Part shown: in pieces, positions 9,839 to 21,861 of the stretch
Layout: every line of letters starts with the position of its first letter
How positions within the stretch are numbered: the stretch's first letter is position 1
Source of the DNA: Cytobacillus eiseniae
GTDB lineage: Bacteria; Bacillota; Bacilli; Bacillales; Cytobacillaceae
Reading direction: 5' to 3'
DNA length: 64,000 nucleotides
Assembly (NCBI RefSeq): GCF_017874625.1
Contig: NZ_JAGIKZ010000011.1
Coordinates: 51,260 to 115,259, forward strand
Notes under the pieces: generated by a model
The model's database searches: none
What the model was told of the DNA's origin: nothing
Seen by the model: the letters and a program-made list of their open reading frames with translations, nothing else
Translations under genes and position numbers: made by a program

Positions 9839-9915
9839 GTAATGGCACCTTCTTTCTAACACAATGTCAATAATGCTCGTTCGATTTATTAGTCAAACGG
9901 AAAGATGTTTTTAAA

Positions 9916-10231
9916 AGGCTCTTTTTGCATACATTGTTGCTTATTAAGAAAAGGTTGGTAAATGGTTGATTTCCACGCACGTGTGCTCCCTTTCCGCGGG
10001 GTATTCCGCTTGAGCCTCCTCGGAGCATCCGCTCCTGCGTAAGTCTCAGCTGTCCTACGCATCTAAGCAGGACATTGAATAATCTTCCTGAATTGACACC
10101 GCACGAAGGAAATGCAACAGCATTTTCGAGGATCTCGCACCTTCCGCTCCAATCAACCAACAAAGTTGGCCAACTATATTAATTAATTTATACACTTGAT
10201 TCAAAAGCAACAATTTTTTAGAAAACAGCCT
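9916..10231. repeat. MITE-like element, copy 2 (long form)
   Basis: 316 bp with inverted ends AGGCTCTTTTTGCATACATTG and CAATTTTTTAGAAAACAGCCT; flanked by TTAAA on both sides. The interior is GC-richer than the flanks and nearly identical to that of the copy at 36116-36426. It contains an imperfect ORF only. It sits inside the dnaK operon between prmA and rsmE. Confidence 0.88.
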
Positions 10232-10257
10232 TTAAAAAATCATATATAATGGCGATA

Positions 10258-10284
10258 AAAAGGAGGACATCATCTCAGTCCTCC
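10258..10284 (-). terminator. Terminator after prmA
   Basis: GGAGGAC and GTCCTCC arms followed by TTTTT on the minus strand. It would separate prmA from rsmE-mtaB. Confidence 0.75.
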
Positions 10285-10296
10285 ATTTCTTAATCG

Positions 10297-11235
10297 CTAC
10301 TTTTTCTTTCCAATAATCGCAATCCAGTCTTCCATATGGAGAATTTCTTCAATTTCGAAACCTGCTTGAATTATTGCTTCTTTTACTTCTTCTTTTTTCG
10401 GTTCAATAATTCCAGAAGCGATGAAATAGCCACCTTGTTTAACAACTGACGCTACATCATCTGTAAAACGGAGAATGACTTCTGCCAAAATATTAGCAAC
10501 AACTATATCCGCACCCGTTTCGACTCCATCAAGTAAGTTATTTTGTGAAACATTAACAATTTGATTCACATTGTTTAGCTCGATATTTTGTTTAGCCGAT
10601 TGAACTGCAACTTCATCAAGATCAAGAGCCATAACTTTTTCTGCACCTAGCATAGCTGCAGCAATACTTAAAACACCTGAACCTGTACCAACATCAACCA
10701 CATTGTCACCTTGTTGGACGGTACGTTCTAATGCTTGGATACACATTACAGTCGTCGGATGTGTCCCTGTTCCAAATGCCATTCCAGGATCAAGTTCAAT
10801 AATAAGCTCATCACTTGATACAGGTGTATATTCTTCCCATGTCGGAACAATTGTAAACCGTTCAGATATTTTCACTGGATGATAATACTTCTTCCAGGCG
10901 GTTGCCCATTCTTCCTCATTGACTTCGTTAATACTGACTGCATTTTTACCAATATCAATATTATATTGAACGAGATTATTAATCGATTCTTTCATTTCAT
11001 CGACCGTTTCAGCAAGAAAGCTATTTTCAGGCAAATAAGCTTTGATTATAACTCCTTCATCTGGAAAGTCATTAGGATTGAGCTCGTAAATTTCACCGAA
11101 TTGATCTTTTCTTTCCTTTACTAGCTCAAAGGGATCCTCAATGACTACCCCACTGGCTCCGGCCTCATGTAAAATATTTGAAATCGGTTCAACCGCCTCA
11201 TTTGTTGTATGAATACTGATTTCTGACCATTTCAC
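10297..11235 (-). CDS. prmA: Ribosomal protein L11 methyltransferase
   Basis: SAM-dependent enzyme that trimethylates lysines of ribosomal protein L11. 312 residues from GTG at 11235 ([11 protein letters not shown]), which follows GGAG and matches the B. subtilis start; an ATG five codons upstream is the alternative. The SAM motif [18 protein letters not shown] and the substrate motif [10 protein letters not shown] are intact, and [12 protein letters not shown] is typical. It is 20 bases downstream of dnaJ and belongs to the heat-shock operon. Confidence 0.97.
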   Translation of the reverse strand: MKWSEISIHTTNEAVEPISNILHEAGASGVVIEDPFELVKERKDQFGEIYELNPNDFPDEGVIIKAYLPENSFLAETVDEMKESINNLVQYNIDIGKNAVSINEVNEEEWATAWKKYYHPVKISERFTIVPTWEEYTPVSSDELIIELDPGMAFGTGTHPTTVMCIQALERTVQQGDNVVDVGTGSGVLSIAAAMLGAEKVMALDLDEVAVQSAKQNIELNNVNQIVNVSQNNLLDGVETGADIVVANILAEVILRFTDDVASVVKQGGYFIASGIIEPKKEEVKEAIIQAGFEIEEILHMEDWIAIIGKKK

Positions 11236-11255
11236 ACGTACCAACTCCATTCGTT

Positions 11256-12380
11256 TTAATCACCCTTAAATGCACGTTTCACTTTTGCAAAAAAGCTTTC
11301 TTCCTGTTCACCTTGAGGGACTTGCCCACTCACTTCAGCAAAATCATGAAGCAACTGTCTTTGTTTTTCTGATAGCTTTGTTGGGGTAATAATACGAACG
11401 ATAATATGCTGATCGCCCTTTCCATACCCTCTAACATTCGGAATTCCCTTTTCTTTAAGACGGAATTTTGTCCCTGTTTGTGTACCTGCTGGGACTTTTA
11501 ATTTCACTTTGCCGTAAAGGGTTGGTACCTCGACTTCATCACCTAATGCTGCTTGCACGAAAGTGATCGGCATTTCACAATATACATCATCCCCATCACG
11601 CTCAAAAAACTCATGTGAACGAACATGGAAAACAACATATAAATCACCAGATGGTCCGCCATTAATTCCTGGTTCACCTTGAGCAGATACTCGAAGCTGC
11701 TGTCCATCATCGATTCCAGCTGGGATCTTCACTTGTATTTTTTTACGTTTTTTCACTTTGCCAGCACCGCTACATGTAGAACACTTATGCTTAATTTGTT
11801 TCCCAGTTCCATTACAGTTATGACAAACACGGCGATTAACAATTTTACCAAATGGGGTGTTTTGCTCAACATTTAGCTGACCTGAGCCATGACATTGATT
11901 ACAAGTTTCAGGCTTCGTACCAGATTTAGCCCCTGATCCATTACATGTTTCACATGTTTCTTCACGAGGAATTTCAATTTCCGTTTCTTTCCCGAAAACA
12001 GCATCCTCAAAGGATAGGGTCATTGTATATTGCAGGTCAGCCCCTTGCCTTGGTGCATTTGGATCACGACGTCTAGAGCCGCCTCCGCCACCGAAGAACG
12101 AACTGAATATGTCCTCAAAACCGCCAAAGCCTTCAAAGCCACCGCCACCAAAGCCTTGATTTGGATCTGTGTGACCAAACTGGTCATAATGTGCCTTTTT
12201 CTGATCATCACTTAACACTTCATATGCTTCTTTTACTTCTTTAAATTTCACATCAGCATCTGGCTCTTTATTAATATCTGGATGATACATTTTAGATAAC
12301 TTTCGATAAGCCTTTTTTATTTCATCCTTGGTCGCGCCTTTGCTGACACCAAGGACTTCATAATAATCCCTTTTATCCAT
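11256..12380 (-). CDS. dnaJ: Chaperone DnaJ (Hsp40)
   Basis: Co-chaperone that delivers unfolded protein to DnaK and stimulates its ATPase. 374 residues with all domains: J domain with the HPD motif ([10 protein letters not shown], about residue 33), a Gly/Phe-rich linker at 75-110, four CxxCxGxG zinc modules between 145 and 205 ([32 protein letters not shown]), and two C-terminal beta domains. It lies after dnaK, but 672 bases containing a tandem repeat separate the two, which is unusual for this operon. Confidence 0.99.
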   Translation of the reverse strand: MDKRDYYEVLGVSKGATKDEIKKAYRKLSKMYHPDINKEPDADVKFKEVKEAYEVLSDDQKKAHYDQFGHTDPNQGFGGGGFEGFGGFEDIFSSFFGGGGGSRRRDPNAPRQGADLQYTMTLSFEDAVFGKETEIEIPREETCETCNGSGAKSGTKPETCNQCHGSGQLNVEQNTPFGKIVNRRVCHNCNGTGKQIKHKCSTCSGAGKVKKRKKIQVKIPAGIDDGQQLRVSAQGEPGINGGPSGDLYVVFHVRSHEFFERDGDDVYCEMPITFVQAALGDEVEVPTLYGKVKLKVPAGTQTGTKFRLKEKGIPNVRGYGKGDQHIIVRIITPTKLSEKQRQLLHDFAEVSGQVPQGEQEESFFAKVKRAFKGD

Positions 12381-12530
12381 GAGATTTACACTCCCCGATT
12401 CATTTCACATAAAGATTATTCTATCATTGTCTATCTTAATTGTGCAACAAAAGTTGTATGTTGTCATACTTCTTTGCCATTATTAAAAAATAAATAGTTA
12501 AGTTGAGATTTTTCTGGAGGAATTCCTGCT

Positions 12531-12845
12531 TTATTGCGATTTGCCTACTTTTATTTGCGAATTCCATTCTTTATTTGCGATTTTCCAACTTTTTTTGCGA
12601 ATTTCATTCTTTATTTGCGATTTGCCAACTTTTTTTGCGAATTTCATTCTTTATTTGCAATTTGCCAACCTTTTTTTGCGAATTTCATTCTTTATTTGCG
12701 ATTTGCCAACTTTTTTTGCGAATTTCATTCTTTATTTGCGATTTGCTAACTTTTTTTGCGAATTTCATTCTTATTTGCGATTTGCCAACTTTTTTTTGCG
12801 AATTTGACTCTTTTTTTGCAATTTCCAAACTTTATTTACGAAGCT
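12531..12845. repeat. Tandem minisatellite, about 40-bp period
   Basis: About 7-8 head-to-tail units, each made of two related 20-bp halves, TTTGCGAATTTCATTCTTTA and TTTGCGATTTGCCAACTTTT. TTTGCGA recurs roughly every 20 bases. Central units are almost identical and the edge units are degraded, which suggests recent copy-number change in the centre. Confidence 0.93.
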
Positions 12846-12885
12846 TCCTCATATGCAAGCCTCTCTTTAAGTTATATAAATCAGA

Positions 12886-12919
12886 AAAGTCAAAGCCAAG
12901 AAATCCTGACTTTGACTTT
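12886..12919 (-). terminator. Terminator-like hairpin after dnaK
   Basis: AAAGTCAAAG and CTTTGACTTT arms with TTTT following on the minus strand. It could end the hrcA-grpE-dnaK transcript before dnaJ. Confidence 0.65.
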
Positions 12920-12956
12920 AAAAAAGCAGTAGTGCTATCTAAAGGCAATGAATGAA

Positions 12957-13002
12957 TATAAGCTATGCCAGCAGAATGGTTATTCTGCTGAATCAGCTTA
13001 TA
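12957..13002 (-). other. Extended hairpin just after dnaK
   Basis: TATAAGCT/AGCTTATA outer arms and CAGCAGAAT/ATTCTGCTG inner arms. It has no T run on the minus strand, so it may be an mRNA 3'-end stabiliser or processing site rather than a terminator. Confidence 0.6.
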
Positions 13003-13052
13003 TCTTTTGCCCCAGCACTGTAACTGGATCGTTCTATATATTAGGTTACTGA

Positions 13053-14912
<1,860 letters not shown>

Positions 14913-15512
14913 TTACTGATTTACTTTAACCATAGCCGGACGGATCACTCTGTCCTTAAGGATATACCCTTTTTGAAACTCTTCTACAACATGATTGGAA
15001 TCAAATCCTTCAACATCCACTTGCATTACGGCTTGATGGAAATTAGGATCAAATTCTTTCCCTACAGCTTCAATTTGTTCAGCACCTTCATTTTTCAAGG
15101 CTTCTAATAAACCGCGGTACACCATTTCCATTCCTTGTAGGATTGATGCAGCCTGTTCACCATCCACTTCCATTTGAAGTGCTCTTTCAAAATTGTCCAT
15201 TGCTGGCAATAAATTTGAAATTAAACTTTGTGCTCTATATTTTTCAGACGCTTCAAGATCCAATCTTGCACGGCGTCTGCTATTTTCATAATCTGCCTGA
15301 ATACGATAATAACGATTCTCTGCTTCCTCAAGCTTTGCTTCTAATTCTTTTGTTTGCGCTTCGGCAATCTTGAGCTGCTCTTCAAGAGAAATCGTTTCTT
15401 CGCCTTCTATTTCAGATGCTTCTACAGCTTCACCTTCAACGGTTTCAGTTGCAACTGTTTCATCAATTAGTTCTTCATGAATGCTATTTTTTTCTTCTGC
15501 CAACTTACTCAC
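14913..15512 (-). CDS. grpE: Nucleotide exchange factor GrpE
   Basis: Releases ADP from DnaK. 199 residues: an acidic N-terminal region, a long coiled coil at about 45-105 ([39 protein letters not shown] in the frame, quoted here only as its heptad pattern), then the beta domain ending [21 protein letters not shown]. The start lies after GGGGAGG. It is the second heat-shock gene after hrcA, 90 bases downstream. Confidence 0.98.
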   Translation of the reverse strand: MSKLAEEKNSIHEELIDETVATETVEGEAVEASEIEGEETISLEEQLKIAEAQTKELEAKLEEAENRYYRIQADYENSRRRARLDLEASEKYRAQSLISNLLPAMDNFERALQMEVDGEQAASILQGMEMVYRGLLEALKNEGAEQIEAVGKEFDPNFHQAVMQVDVEGFDSNHVVEEFQKGYILKDRVIRPAMVKVNQ

Positions 15513-15602
15513 CTCCCCTAAATGATTGAATTAATTTGTGAATGTTGGCAAGGTGGAGCTGAATATCGCATTCATCTCCATCCATTATCAATATTTCCAT
15601 GG

Positions 15603-16634
15603 CTATTCACTTTGATACAGCTTCGTAAGGACTGTCGTTAAGTCATTGCTAATATAGTCAAGCAAACTAATCACCCTTGAATATTCCATTCGAGTCGGAC
15701 CTAAAATCGAAATGGACCCTAGCTGTTCTGTACCGATTGAATAGGTGGCAGTAATTAAACTGCAATTATCCATCGCCGAATTATTATTTTCCCGGCCAAT
15801 TTTTATGTTGATTCCGGAACGATTTTCACGAACAAGTTCGTAAATACTGTCTTCCTGTTCGATCATAGTCATTAGACTTCTTATCTTTTCAAAATCATGA
15901 AATTCTGGCTGATTTAGCATATTCGCTTTCCCGCCAAAAAACAGCTTTTCATGAGTCGGAATAAGCAATGTATCGGCAATTGAATGAAGCATGAAATCAT
16001 AATTTTTAATATGCTGCCTTAAGAGAACGGCAACTTCTTTATAAATCCGATCATTCAAGCTCTCAATTGAAACACCGATTAAACGGTCATTCAAAATATT
16101 AGCAAGCTTCTCTAAATCACTAGCATCTGCTGTTTCCGGCAACTGAAACATCCGATTTTGAACATAGCCCGAATCTGTAACAATAATGGCCACCGCTGCT
16201 TGTTTATTAAGCGGGATGATTTGAATTTTTTTCAGCTTATTTTCTCTTACAGCAGGTCCTAGTGCAATGGCCGTATAGTTTGTTAATTCAGATAGGATTT
16301 TCGCCGAATTCTGAACGATCTTCTCCAGTTCATAAATTTGCTCTGCATAGATCGACTTCACTCTATGAACATCCTGTTTATTTAATTTTTGTGGTGATAA
16401 CAAATGATCCACATAATAACGATAGCCTTTATCCGAAGGAATTCTCCCAGAAGAAGTATGCGTCTTTTCAATAAAGCCTAGTTCCTCTAAATCAGACATT
16501 TCATTACGGATGGTTGCTGAACTAAAAGAAATTTCTTCTTTCTTTGATAAACTCCTAGATCCAACTGGCTGAGCAGAATGAATAAACTCATTTACAATAA
16601 CCTGAAGTATCAATAATTGCCTATCAGTCAACAT
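15603..16634 (-). CDS. hrcA: Heat-inducible repressor HrcA
   Basis: Represses the class I heat-shock genes by binding CIRCE; GroE keeps it active. 343 residues from ATG 16634 ([10 protein letters not shown]), which follows GAGGTG and matches homologues; seven further upstream codons are open. The N-terminal winged helix includes [24 protein letters not shown] (DNA recognition); the rest is the GAF-like inserted dimer domain. The CIRCE operator lies 15 bases upstream of this start, so HrcA represses its own operon. Confidence 0.98.
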   Translation of the reverse strand: MLTDRQLLILQVIVNEFIHSAQPVGSRSLSKKEEISFSSATIRNEMSDLEELGFIEKTHTSSGRIPSDKGYRYYVDHLLSPQKLNKQDVHRVKSIYAEQIYELEKIVQNSAKILSELTNYTAIALGPAVRENKLKKIQIIPLNKQAAVAIIVTDSGYVQNRMFQLPETADASDLEKLANILNDRLIGVSIESLNDRIYKEVAVLLRQHIKNYDFMLHSIADTLLIPTHEKLFFGGKANMLNQPEFHDFEKIRSLMTMIEQEDSIYELVRENRSGINIKIGRENNNSAMDNCSLITATYSIGTEQLGSISILGPTRMEYSRVISLLDYISNDLTTVLTKLYQSE

Positions 16635-16648
16635 ATGCATCACCTCTG

Positions 16649-16675
16649 TTAGCACTCTTGAATAGCGAGTGCTAA
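16649..16675. promoter_or_regulatory. CIRCE operator
   Basis: Perfect TTAGCACTC-N9-GAGTGCTAA inverted repeat, the HrcA binding site. It lies between the hrcA promoter and its start codon. Confidence 0.99.
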
Positions 16676-16685
16676 TTCTACTAAT

Positions 16686-16714
16686 AAATTAACAAATGAA
16701 AGGAAGAGTGTCAA
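16686..16714 (-). promoter_or_regulatory. Sigma-A promoter of the hrcA-grpE-dnaK-dnaJ operon
   Basis: TTGACA (16709-16714), a 17-base spacer and TAATTT (16686-16691), ending 11 bases before CIRCE. The operator thus overlaps the expected start of transcription. Confidence 0.9.
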
Positions 16715-16804
16715 GAATAAATGCTCAAGTGCCATGCTCAATCCTTACTCATTTATGAAAAAATTTAATCTTCGCTTTCTGTCAAATTAAGAGCTGTTTT
16801 ATCA

Positions 16805-17941
16805 TCATCGCAGAAAAGATTGAAAAACTTCATTTCCGAGAAAACGCCCTTTTTTTGTTAATTGGATGTGATCATTTGCAATCACAATTAACTCCCGATT
16901 GCTAAGGTCATGGATCTCGTCTTTAAATAAATCCATCAAGTCTTCCTCATACTTATTCTGAAAATGCATCATATTCACACCTGCTGTTTTACGGAGCCCC
17001 AAAAACATCTCTTCTTCTATTTGCTCCTTACGTGAGACCTGATGTTTCTCTAAAACAGGCAATTGCTCCATCTTTATCGCATCCATGTATTTCTTCAATG
17101 GGCCATGGTTAGCCATTCGATAGCCATTGACATATCCATGAGCACCCGCTCCAAAGCCGTAATACCATTCATTATTCCAATAGGTTAAATTATGCTGACT
17201 TTCATAGCCCGGCTTCGAAAAGTTACTAATTTCATATTGCTTAAACCCATGCTTATCCATTTCTTCCATTAAAGTATCATACATTTCTGCCTCAACATCT
17301 TCACCTGGTGAAGGGAGCTTTCCTTTTTGCATTAAGTTATAGAAGATCGTCTTCGGCTCGATAATTAGAGAATAGCCTGAATAATGCTTGATATCTAAGC
17401 TAAAGGAAGTATGCAGTGTTTCTTTAAAATCTGCTAATGTTTGCCCAGGCAAGCTATACATAAGGTCGATGCTTATATTTTCAAATCCTGTATTTTTTGC
17501 TAAATCAATCGATTGATAGACATCTTTTGCACGATGCACTCTACCAATTCTTTTCAATAACTCTTCATTAAAAGTCTGAACCCCAAAACTAATTCTATTC
17601 ACACCTGCTTGAAATAGGATTCGCAGCTTTTCTGCTGAAAGATCCCCAGGATTCGCCTCAAAAGTAAATTCCGTCTTATTATTGTACGGAAGATGATCCT
17701 TAATCATTTGACATAGCTTCTCAAGCTGGCTTTCATTCAATGCTGTCGGTGTACCTCCGCCAATGAAAATTGTTTCCAAATAATTGGTCGGTGTTTGTTT
17801 CATTGTCATTGTCATTTCCATTTCCTTCGCTAGTGAATCCAAATAGGCATCAACTGGCTGTCCTTTTAAAAAGACTTTATTGAAATCACAATAATGGCAA
17901 ATATGCTCACAAAATGGGATGTGAATATATGCTGCTTTCAT
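16805..17941 (-). CDS. hemW: Heme chaperone HemW (radical SAM)
   Basis: Often annotated as oxygen-independent coproporphyrinogen III oxidase (HemN), but length (378 residues) and gene order fit HemW, which binds heme and a 4Fe-4S cluster and passes heme to membrane respiratory proteins. Motif CEHICHYCDF (C-x3-C-x2-C) near residue 11 holds the cluster; FIGGGTPTALN follows; HNLTYW is the HemW-type NxxYW signature. It lies between lepA and hrcA as in B. subtilis. Confidence 0.94.
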   Translation of the reverse strand: MKAAYIHIPFCEHICHYCDFNKVFLKGQPVDAYLDSLAKEMEMTMTMKQTPTNYLETIFIGGGTPTALNESQLEKLCQMIKDHLPYNNKTEFTFEANPGDLSAEKLRILFQAGVNRISFGVQTFNEELLKRIGRVHRAKDVYQSIDLAKNTGFENISIDLMYSLPGQTLADFKETLHTSFSLDIKHYSGYSLIIEPKTIFYNLMQKGKLPSPGEDVEAEMYDTLMEEMDKHGFKQYEISNFSKPGYESQHNLTYWNNEWYYGFGAGAHGYVNGYRMANHGPLKKYMDAIKMEQLPVLEKHQVSRKEQIEEEMFLGLRKTAGVNMMHFQNKYEEDLMDLFKDEIHDLSNRELIVIANDHIQLTKKGRFLGNEVFQSFLR

Positions 17942-18017
17942 TCATTTTCACTACCTTTAACTAAAAATTATTAATCGCTGATCGATTGTGTGAAGAAAAT
18001 TAAGCGTATTGACCAAC

Positions 18018-18077
18018 CTAATCAATTAAAAAGAGGCTAGAGCTGCTTTTATTAAAAAGCATGTCCAACCTCCCTTT
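18018..18077 (-). terminator. Terminator of lepA
   Basis: Imperfect stem around GCTTTT/AAAAGC with outer GAGG/CCTC pairs, followed by TTTTT on the minus strand, after the lepA stop. Confidence 0.7.
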
Positions 18078-18092
18078 ACTAAGCATTATGAT

Positions 18093-19928
18093 TTATTTCT
18101 TAGGACCGTTGTCATCCATCTTTAAGACAGCCATAAATGCTTCCTGTGGCACCTCAACAGACCCAACTTGCTTCATTCGTTTTTTTCCTTCTTTTTGCTT
18201 TTCTAAGAGCTTTCTTTTACGTGAAATGTCACCGCCATAACATTTAGCAAGTACGTTTTTCCCCATCGATTTGATCGTTGAACGCGCAACAATTTTTTGA
18301 CCGATTGCTGCTTGAATCGGAACCTCGAATTGCTGACGTGGGATGAGCCCTTTTAATTTATCAACAATAATTTTCCCTCGCTCGTAGGAGAAGTCCTTAT
18401 GCACAATAAAGCTTAACGCATCCACTTTTTCAGCATTTAAGAGAATATCCATCTTCACAAGCCTGGATGGCTTATAACCAATTAACTCATAATCAAAAGA
18501 TGCGTATCCTTTTGTATTTGATTTCAGCTGGTCAAAGAAATCATAGACAATTTCAGACAATGGAATTTCATAGGTAATATTTACACGTGTTTCATCCATA
18601 TATTGCATATCAATAAAGATGCCTCGTTTTGCCTGACAAAGTTCCATAATTGCACCGACATAGTCATTCGGAGCCATCATTGTTGCTTTTACATATGGCT
18701 CTTCTACCCGGTCAATCTTTTGCGGCTCTGGCATGTTCGAAGGATTGTCGACCTTCAATCTAGAGCCATCAGTCAAAATAACATCATAAATAACACTTGG
18801 AGCTGTCGTAATTAAATCGATTTTGAATTCACGTTCGATCCGCTCTTGAATAATTTCCATATGAAGCAATCCGAGGAATCCACAGCGAAAGCCAAAGCCT
18901 AAAGCTTGAGACGTTTCTGGCTCAAACTGCAAGGCTGAGTCATTTAATTCCAGCTTTTCAAGGGCTTCACGTAAGTCATTAAATTTCGCACTATCAATCG
19001 GATACAGTCCGCAATAAACCATCGGATTTAATTTCCGATAACCAGGCAAAGCTTCTGTAGCCCCATTTTTCGCACTTGTAATTGTATCTCCGACTCGGGT
19101 ATCCCCAACATTTTTAATAGAGGCCGTTAAGAAGCCTACATCACCAACCGTCAATTCGTCTTGAACTTGTGCTTTTGGTGAAAACACACCAACTTCAACA
19201 ACTTCAAACTCCTTGCCTGTTGCCATCATTTTAATTTTATCCCCAGCCTTAACGGTACCATCTACTACCCGAATATAAGCAACGACCCCTCGATAAGCAT
19301 CAAATAAAGAATCAAAAATTAGTGCTTTCAATGGTGCATCCGGATCACCCGTTGGAGCTGGTACTTTTTCAACTACTTGCTCCAATATTTCCTCTATTCC
19401 AATTCCTGCCTTCGCTGAAGCAAGGACAGCTTCAGAAGCATCCAGCCCGATCACTTCTTCAATTTCATTTCTAACTCGTTCAGGATCTGCACTTGGTAGA
19501 TCAATTTTATTAATAATCGGCAAAATTTCTAAATCATTATCAAGTGCCAAGTAAACATTCGCTAATGTCTGTGCTTCAATTCCCTGTGCCGCATCAACGA
19601 CAAGGATTGCTCCTTCACAGGCTGCTAAGCTACGAGATACTTCATATGTAAAGTCGACATGCCCTGGAGTATCGATAAGATGGAAAATATATGTTTCCCC
19701 ATCTTTGGCTTTGTATTTTAATTGTACAGAATTTAACTTTATCGTAATTCCGCGTTCTCTTTCTAAATCCATGGAATCTAGTAGCTGAGCTTTCATTTCA
19801 CGTGATGCTAATGCATTCGTTTTTTCAAGAATACGGTCAGCTAATGTTGATTTTCCATGATCGATATGTGCAATGATGGAAAAATTCCGTATTTTTTCTT
19901 GTCTCGTTAATCTCTCTTCACTGTTCAT
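18093..19928 (-). CDS. lepA: Elongation factor 4 (LepA) GTPase
   Basis: Ribosome-associated translational GTPase (EF4). 611 residues, normal length. G motifs are all present: [13 protein letters not shown] (G1), RGITIK (G2), DTPGHVDF (G3), NKIDLPSA (G4), SAKAGIG (G5). The LepA-specific C-terminal domain ends in a basic [22 protein letters not shown] stretch, described here by its first residues [13 protein letters not shown]. It sits between yqxA and hemW. Confidence 0.99.
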   Translation of the reverse strand: MNSEERLTRQEKIRNFSIIAHIDHGKSTLADRILEKTNALASREMKAQLLDSMDLERERGITIKLNSVQLKYKAKDGETYIFHLIDTPGHVDFTYEVSRSLAACEGAILVVDAAQGIEAQTLANVYLALDNDLEILPIINKIDLPSADPERVRNEIEEVIGLDASEAVLASAKAGIGIEEILEQVVEKVPAPTGDPDAPLKALIFDSLFDAYRGVVAYIRVVDGTVKAGDKIKMMATGKEFEVVEVGVFSPKAQVQDELTVGDVGFLTASIKNVGDTRVGDTITSAKNGATEALPGYRKLNPMVYCGLYPIDSAKFNDLREALEKLELNDSALQFEPETSQALGFGFRCGFLGLLHMEIIQERIEREFKIDLITTAPSVIYDVILTDGSRLKVDNPSNMPEPQKIDRVEEPYVKATMMAPNDYVGAIMELCQAKRGIFIDMQYMDETRVNITYEIPLSEIVYDFFDQLKSNTKGYASFDYELIGYKPSRLVKMDILLNAEKVDALSFIVHKDFSYERGKIIVDKLKGLIPRQQFEVPIQAAIGQKIVARSTIKSMGKNVLAKCYGGDISRKRKLLEKQKEGKKRMKQVGSVEVPQEAFMAVLKMDDNGPKK

Positions 19929-20138
19929 TGTTTTTCATTTCACTCCTACTAAGAAAAGCACTAGGTTCTACATCGATCACCTAGAGCTAGACCTCCGTCT
20001 AACTTCAAAAAGGCTATTCTTTCTATTTAATCGAACATGCACTATTTTTTGATTATAGCAGTACGTTTATGAAGATTCAATGCTAACTACAGGAGAAAGT
20101 TCAAAGGCGGTTATTGTGATTTGTGTAATGAGAATAGA

Positions 20139-20163
20139 AAAGCGACTGCTTAAACAGCCGCTC
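20139..20163 (-). terminator. Terminator at the yqxA 3' end
   Basis: AGCGgCTG pairs with GCAGTCGCT followed by TTTTC on the minus strand; it overlaps the yqxA stop codon and would end gpr/spoIIP/yqxA transcripts. Confidence 0.75.
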
Positions 20164-20506
20164 ACTCTCCATTTATTCGATCAGTTATATGGCTAATCGC
20201 TTTTTCCGTTGCCTCTGAAATGCCTTCTGACAGTGACTTGCCTAAGGATGAAAAAAAATTATATGCTTTCATTTCCTCAAGCTTCTCCTTTTTTTGCTGC
20301 AAGTCATGGCTGGAAATATCATTTCCTAGTATAGATGCCTGTAGGTTTCCACTTTCATTTTCATTTACAGTAAAGGCATCCTTGAAATTCACATCATCAT
20401 AGCCTTTCATATTATGAATTCCTTCATTTGCCAGCTGCATACCAAATAACACTGCCAAAAACATCAATGAGATAAGGAAAATCCCTTTCACCATAAACCA
20501 TTTCAT
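20162..20506 (-). CDS. yqxA: YqxA family sporulation-locus protein (DUF3679)
   Basis: 114-residue protein with one N-terminal membrane segment (GIFLISLMFLAVLFGMQL, residues 8-25) followed by NEGIHNMKGYDD and a helical, probably extracytoplasmic tail with SLGKSLSEGISEATEKAISHI. It is the conserved small partner after spoIIP in Bacillus; the function is unknown. It starts 19 bases after spoIIP with GGTGAT as ribosome site. Confidence 0.9.
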   Translation of the reverse strand: MKWFMVKGIFLISLMFLAVLFGMQLANEGIHNMKGYDDVNFKDAFTVNENESGNLQASILGNDISSHDLQQKKEKLEEMKAYNFFSSLGKSLSEGISEATEKAISHITDRINGE

Positions 20507-20525
20507 AACAAATCACCTTATGATT

Positions 20526-21731
20526 TTATTTTTTATCTGCCGGATCCTGGACAGGTTGACTGACTTTTTCCGCCTGCCAATAGAATTCACTGAATACATC
20601 TGCAAGTGCACCTGCAGAGAGATACAGTTCTTCAAACGTATTATCTACACCACCGAATTCAACGAGCATTGCTTTTTCTGAAAGATCCTGATTGAACTTT
20701 CCGTTTGTTCCTTGTCCTCCACTTTGGATGACAGCTCTGCTTAACCCTGGGTATTTTTCATTTATTAAGTTATGCATCTCTGTTGCTAGCTTTAGATTTT
20801 TCTCATAATTTGGATGATCCACCCCAACAACAAAGGCTAACTTCGCATAGTCCTTCCCATTAATCGTGAGTGTCGTATGTTCTTTTCTCTGGGCGTCTCG
20901 ATGAATATCAATGATATACTGTATATCTTTGTTTCCAGCCATTGCTGCTTGAACAATCGGTCTTGATTCCCGATAGGATGCATTATGCTTTAATTTCTTT
21001 TGATTTAAAATCGCATTAATATCGGTTTTATCAATCGATGTACCGATCCCTCTGCTTTCAAGCTCTTCCTTTAGCTTTTCTCCTACTTTTGTAACATTTA
21101 ATTGAGAGTGATATGCATGGTTTGGGTTAGTCACACCTTCTAAATAAGGCAAATACGATTCTGTCGTATGTGAAAAATAGAGATGAACTACTTTACGTCC
21201 TTCTGTCGTCAACCCATTTTCGGGAACTTTTTCTTCTCCTCCCGGTTGATCAATCGTTTCCGTATTCTGCAAGGTCGCTTCTTGCTCAGCCCTAAGCACT
21301 TCTAATGGCGGAGAGGACTCCATTGGCATATTCGTATAGTCCGTTCCTTCGCTAGCAACAACAATCTTACTATCATACAGCGAAAAAGATGGCAACTCTC
21401 TTCCTAATAAGCTTCTCGGGTCATCAAGATTAATATTAGTCGATAGTTTAAACACGATATTCATCAATGTTGGCTTTTCTGCATGTTCTCCTAACCCTTG
21501 GAGTAAATGATGATTTTCCCAGCCAAGAAAATGATAGAGCATTTCTCCTGTCACTTTATTTGTTGCTGTATTTACCGAAGTAGAGCTAAATCTAAATTCT
21601 GGCTTCAATGATGTTAAAACGCCGCTAATTGTAAATATTAAAAGCAAAAATAAAAGAAAGCCTCCACAGATTTTCAACAGGCTCGTCCCTTGTACAAAAA
21701 CAAAAGATCGATTTGTCTTTGAAGGTTTCAT
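20526..21731 (-). CDS. spoIIP: Stage II sporulation protein P (SpoIIP)
   Basis: Cell-wall hydrolase (amidase and endopeptidase) that with SpoIID and SpoIIM thins septal peptidoglycan and drives engulfment. 401 residues with a single membrane anchor at about 17-38 and an extracellular catalytic domain. HLYFSHTTESYLPYLEG and YIIDIHRDAQRKE carry candidate zinc ligands, and AMLVEFGGVDNTFEELY near the C-terminus the conserved glutamate. In B. subtilis it is transcribed by sigma E. Confidence 0.97.
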   Translation of the reverse strand: MKPSKTNRSFVFVQGTSLLKICGGFLLFLLLIFTISGVLTSLKPEFRFSSTSVNTATNKVTGEMLYHFLGWENHHLLQGLGEHAEKPTLMNIVFKLSTNINLDDPRSLLGRELPSFSLYDSKIVVASEGTDYTNMPMESSPPLEVLRAEQEATLQNTETIDQPGGEEKVPENGLTTEGRKVVHLYFSHTTESYLPYLEGVTNPNHAYHSQLNVTKVGEKLKEELESRGIGTSIDKTDINAILNQKKLKHNASYRESRPIVQAAMAGNKDIQYIIDIHRDAQRKEHTTLTINGKDYAKLAFVVGVDHPNYEKNLKLATEMHNLINEKYPGLSRAVIQSGGQGTNGKFNQDLSEKAMLVEFGGVDNTFEELYLSAGALADVFSEFYWQAEKVSQPVQDPADKK

Positions 21732-21861
21732 TGTTCCACCTCTCTTTTAAGCAAGTCTAGTAATTCATATGACTTTGCTAGAGAAGATAGAACATAAAAA
21801 AATTATTTGGTCTGTCCTATTCTTGCAAATCCTTTTAACCAAGTGGCCGATTTATGCTCTG

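Larger units (their letters stand above)
9839..10296. other. Intergenic stretch prmA-rsmE filled by a MITE copy
   Basis: Holds MITE copy 2 (9916-10231) and a terminator (10258-10284) after prmA. No coding potential that I would support. Confidence 0.6.
12381..13052. other. Long dnaK-dnaJ intergenic region
   Basis: No supported gene; the open frames across it are by-products of the tandem repeat. It holds the repeat array (12531-12845), a terminator-like hairpin (12886-12919) and a longer hairpin (12957-13002). A separate dnaJ promoter may lie at 12400-12530, but I cannot place it. Confidence 0.6.

Noticed and set aside
12503..12955. 150-codon plus-strand open frame between dnaJ and dnaK, rich in FICDLPTFFANF repeats
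   Set aside because: It is produced by the 40-bp tandem repeat, whose unit lacks stops in several frames; there is no ribosome site and overlapping frames are open as well.
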